Positions 62,354 through 64,000 of a DNA stretch of 64,000 nt are shown here, one piece after another (position 1 is the first letter of the stretch; each line of letters starts with the position of its first letter). Location of the stretch: NCBI GenBank assembly GCA_014872805.1, contig WKFN01000012.1, forward strand, positions 277,970 to 341,969, in the 5' to 3' direction. Source of the stretch: Opacimonas sp014872805. GTDB lineage: Bacteria; Pseudomonadota; Gammaproteobacteria; Enterobacterales; Alteromonadaceae. A program made the translations under genes and the position numbers. Under the pieces are notes generated by a model. The model was not told where the DNA came from, did not search any database, and saw only the letters and a list, made by a program, of their open reading frames with translations.

Positions 62354-63034
62354 TTAGATTTTGGTGTTAATCTTGTGAAAAAAATGCAGTAATTCCTCTA
62401 TGCGTGACGAGTAATGCAGGCATTTCAAGGCTGTCGATGATGAGCAATTGCTGGTTCGCCTCCTAAATATCAAACCAATAAACAGTAAGAGAGACCAAAG
62501 GCCACTATAGACTCCACCGCTGGAATTGGCAGAAGCTGTCTCAGCTTGAACTGGCGCAGGGTTACTCGTAGTCGGGGTTGAATTTTGATTCGAGTTATTT
62601 AATGAAACGGTTTGAGTAGCGGACACTTTACCTCTGGTGGAAGTTATCGTGACATTAAAACGAATATTTTCATCTCCAGCGAGTTCCGGCATCGTAAAAG
62701 AAATACTGTCTTGGTTCACCATTGCCACTTCAATGTCCCGCTCGGTAGTTTGTTCCCACTCTACAACTTTACCAAACCCTCCAATATCTGGCGCAGTCAA
62801 CGTCACTGTTTGTCCCGCATCGACAAAGACTTCTTTGTTTTGCTCAGAGGATGGTAAACTTGGATATACATACTCAAAAATGTCACTTTCCGTTTGCGTA
62901 AACCGATATTCATTCACGAATATTTGCATTTCATAAGGCCCAGGATTGGGATTAATATCAAAAATGGATGTGTAATCCCCCCTACTTGAACGGGGGACCT
63001 GCCGATTATGAGCTAAGCTGAACGGTGGTGTAAC
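62354..63034 (-). pseudogene. 5'-truncated secreted protein with GlyGly-CTERM-like tail
   Basis: The open frame runs from just after a stop at 63035-63037 to 62354; the first ATG is only at 62929. Upstream residues GDYTSIFDINPNPGPYEMQ read as natural coding sequence before that ATG, so the 5' part is probably missing. The visible protein has Ig-like beta-domain patterns (VFVDAGQTVTLTAPD, ENIRFNVTITSTRG), a Ser/Asn/Thr-rich linker, then SSGGVYSGLWSLLLFIGLIFRRR, a GlyGly-CTERM-type sorting tail used with rhombosortase and type II secretion. 33 residues follow the Arg cluster, which is unusual. No signal peptide remains. Confidence 0.6.
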
Positions 63035-63221
63035 CTAATGATAAGTAATGCTTTTTACTTCAATGAACCCACATTTCCGTTGATGTATTAGCGGAATGTT
63101 ACGGAAACCTTCAGCATCCCATGTAAGCCAAGACTCTGGTGTTAACGGAAAAAGCGGAACAAAAAAATAGCTAAAATACCCCCTACCTACCCATATGATA
63201 ATGAGTAAGTAGGGGGCATTA
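62973..63221. mobile_element. 249-bp segment bounded by near-perfect 15-bp inverted repeats
   Basis: Plus-strand 62973-62987 reads TAATC-CCCCCTACTT; the minus strand of 63207-63221 reads TAATG-CCCCCTACTT, 14 of 15 identical. Each copy is also part of its own hairpin (CCCCC-GTTCAAGTA-GGGGG on the minus strand near 62978-62996, and 63179-63216). The inside has no gene. It lies exactly between the truncated secreted-protein gene and the recombinase stop. It could be a non-autonomous element, a recombination site pair or coincidence of two G/C-run hairpins. Confidence 0.4.
63179..63216 (-). terminator. Hairpin after the recombinase
   Basis: Minus-strand CCCCCTACTTAC pairs with GTAGGTAGGGGG (12 pairs, one of them G-U) over a 14-base loop and is followed by TATTTTAGCTATTTTTTT. 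It begins 8 bases beyond the recombinase stop at 63224. Confidence 0.65.
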
Positions 63222-63223
63222 TT

Positions 63224-63880
63224 TTAAAGCTCAATGGCGGCCACTTGGCAGGCGTTTCTAAGCGTCTCCTGAGATATTTTTGCATATCTAAGGGTGGTGG
63301 TATAACAGGCATGATTCGCTAACTGCTGAACACTCGCTAATGAAACGTTGCTCGATACAAGATTACTACAAAACGTATGACGTAGGTCATGTATACGCAC
63401 AGTCTGAGGTATATCAGCCTCCCTTAAAGCACGCTTAAACGACTTTTTAAAATCGTTATATGGCTTTTGCGTCACAGGATTAATAAACACATAAGTACAA
63501 TGCATCCCCGATACGCGGGATAAGATATCCATGGCGGTTGTGTTGAGTAAGATCACATTTTGCTTTTTATTCTTAGCGACACTAGGTGGAACCGTTATTG
63601 TGCAGCTATTCATATCAACCCAAGACCATTGAAGCGCTTTCGCTACCCCACTCCTTACCCCCGTTACCAGTAAGAATATCATCAATAGGTTAACTGGGCG
63701 CTCAGGGTGCTGCATGAGGACTTCGATAAAACGCTGTTGCTCTTGAGGCGTTAAAAAGCGCTCTTTTTGATTATCAAACTTAATGTACTCAACCTTATCA
63801 CATGGGTTCTTAGTGACAAGCTCCCATTGTATTGCCAATGTAAACATGCGACTCAATAACTTTAACTCAAGTTTCGGAGT
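63224..63880 (-). pseudogene. Tyrosine recombinase, N-terminally truncated
   Basis: C-terminal catalytic part of a phage-type integrase. Active-site residues are visible: Arg in TGVRSGVAKAL, Lys in SVAKNKKQ, His-x-x-Arg in HDLRHTF, His in LANHACY and the nucleophile Tyr in TLRYAKIS. The coding signal TPKLELKLLSRMF continues upstream of the first usable start (TTG 63856) to an in-frame TGA at 63881-63883, so the N-terminal DNA-binding domain is lost or in another frame. Probably inactive remnant of a mobile element. Confidence 0.75.
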
Positions 63881-63896
63881 TCAGTTTAGCCTAAAA

Positions 63897-64000
63897 TCAG
63901 CACTCATCACCAATAGATTTGGCTTCTAGCCTCAGCGTGAAGGTATCCATTTGCATGACTTGCATAAAGAACTCCTGAACCGTTTTGTCTATTTGGTTCA
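63897..64000 (-). CDS. Possible 3' end of a coding region entering from the right
   Basis: A frame open from the window edge ends at TGA 63897-63899 and would encode NQIDKTVQEFF, MQVMQMDTFTL and RLEAKSIGDEC in sequence. An internal ATG at 63965 has AGGAG before it, so a 22-residue peptide is the alternative. I do not recognise the family. It lies on the same strand just upstream of the broken recombinase, so it may be part of the same decayed element. Confidence 0.3.
   Translation of the reverse strand, partial: NQIDKTVQEFFMQVMQMDTFTLRLEAKSIGDEC

Noticed and set aside
62971..63012. A functional tRNA gene
   Set aside because: Only a 3' half resembles tRNA; the 5' acceptor and D arm are absent and the T-stem closing pair is mismatched. 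Kept only as a possible attachment-site relic.
1..64000. CRISPR arrays, restriction or other defence islands
   Set aside because: No regularly spaced direct repeats and no cas, methylase or known defence gene was seen; apart from the right edge the window is core chromosome.

Overview
This window looks like a chromosomal segment of a marine gammaproteobacterium of the Alteromonadales type. The pointers are the family content and gene order: Syd/QueF/PpnN beside a CsrB-type RNA, DUF3549 and DUF3301 proteins, an NAD-type isocitrate dehydrogenase, a complete ccmABCDEFGHI cytochrome c maturation locus, a GspA/GspB pair and a GlyGly-CTERM-like tail. No rRNA gene and no complete tRNA was seen. The identification is inference from gene families; no database search was possible.

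Layout. 1-12623 (minus strand): the envelope/translation block rpsB-tsf, pyrH-frr-uppS-cdsA-dxr-rseP-bamA-skp-fabZ-lpxA-lpxB. lpxD is missing from its usual place between skp and fabZ. 12957-17213 (plus): map, glnD, dapD. 17286-24862: yqcA and truC (minus), DUF3549 and DUF3301 genes (plus), then a minus-strand CsrB-like regulatory RNA at about 19862-20221 that the protein-coding track misses, a GNAT gene, a DUF3192 lipoprotein, syd, queF and ppnN. 24955-31856: NAD-isocitrate dehydrogenase, a ComEA-like protein, galU-ugd, a peptide transporter and galE. 31900-39670 (minus): the ccm operon with mlaA attached to its end. 39810-48394: recA with SOS operator, pncC, mutS, pyrG, eno, a YchJ-like gene and an unknown gene. 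48464-53297: leucine operon leuABCD behind a leader peptide with six consecutive Leu codons and an attenuator hairpin. 53353-57962: a stand-alone DUF3391-like protein and the minus-strand cluster cca-srmB-rdgB-hemW. 58090-60076: GspA-like ATPase and a GspB-like protein carrying an N-terminal DUF3391-like domain. 60101-62295 (minus): lldD-like oxidase with overlapping lrgA and lrgB. 62354-64000: a disturbed accessory edge with a 5'-truncated secreted-protein gene, a roughly 250-bp segment bounded by near-perfect 15-bp inverted repeats, a broken tyrosine recombinase and a coding fragment running off the window.

How it fits together. Most of the window is core biosynthesis: lipid A, outer-membrane assembly, isoprenoid and phospholipid precursors, translation factors, nitrogen sensing, lysine/peptidoglycan precursor, CTP, glycolysis and leucine. 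Regulation visible in the sequence includes an S2-type rpsB leader, LexA control of recA, leucine attenuation, and a GacA/UvrY-type box upstream of the CsrB-like RNA. The most notable items are that unannotated RNA, the domain sharing between the GspB-like protein and the nearby orphan DUF3391-like protein, the lactate-oxidase/LrgAB operon, and the inverted-repeat-bounded segment next to the broken recombinase.
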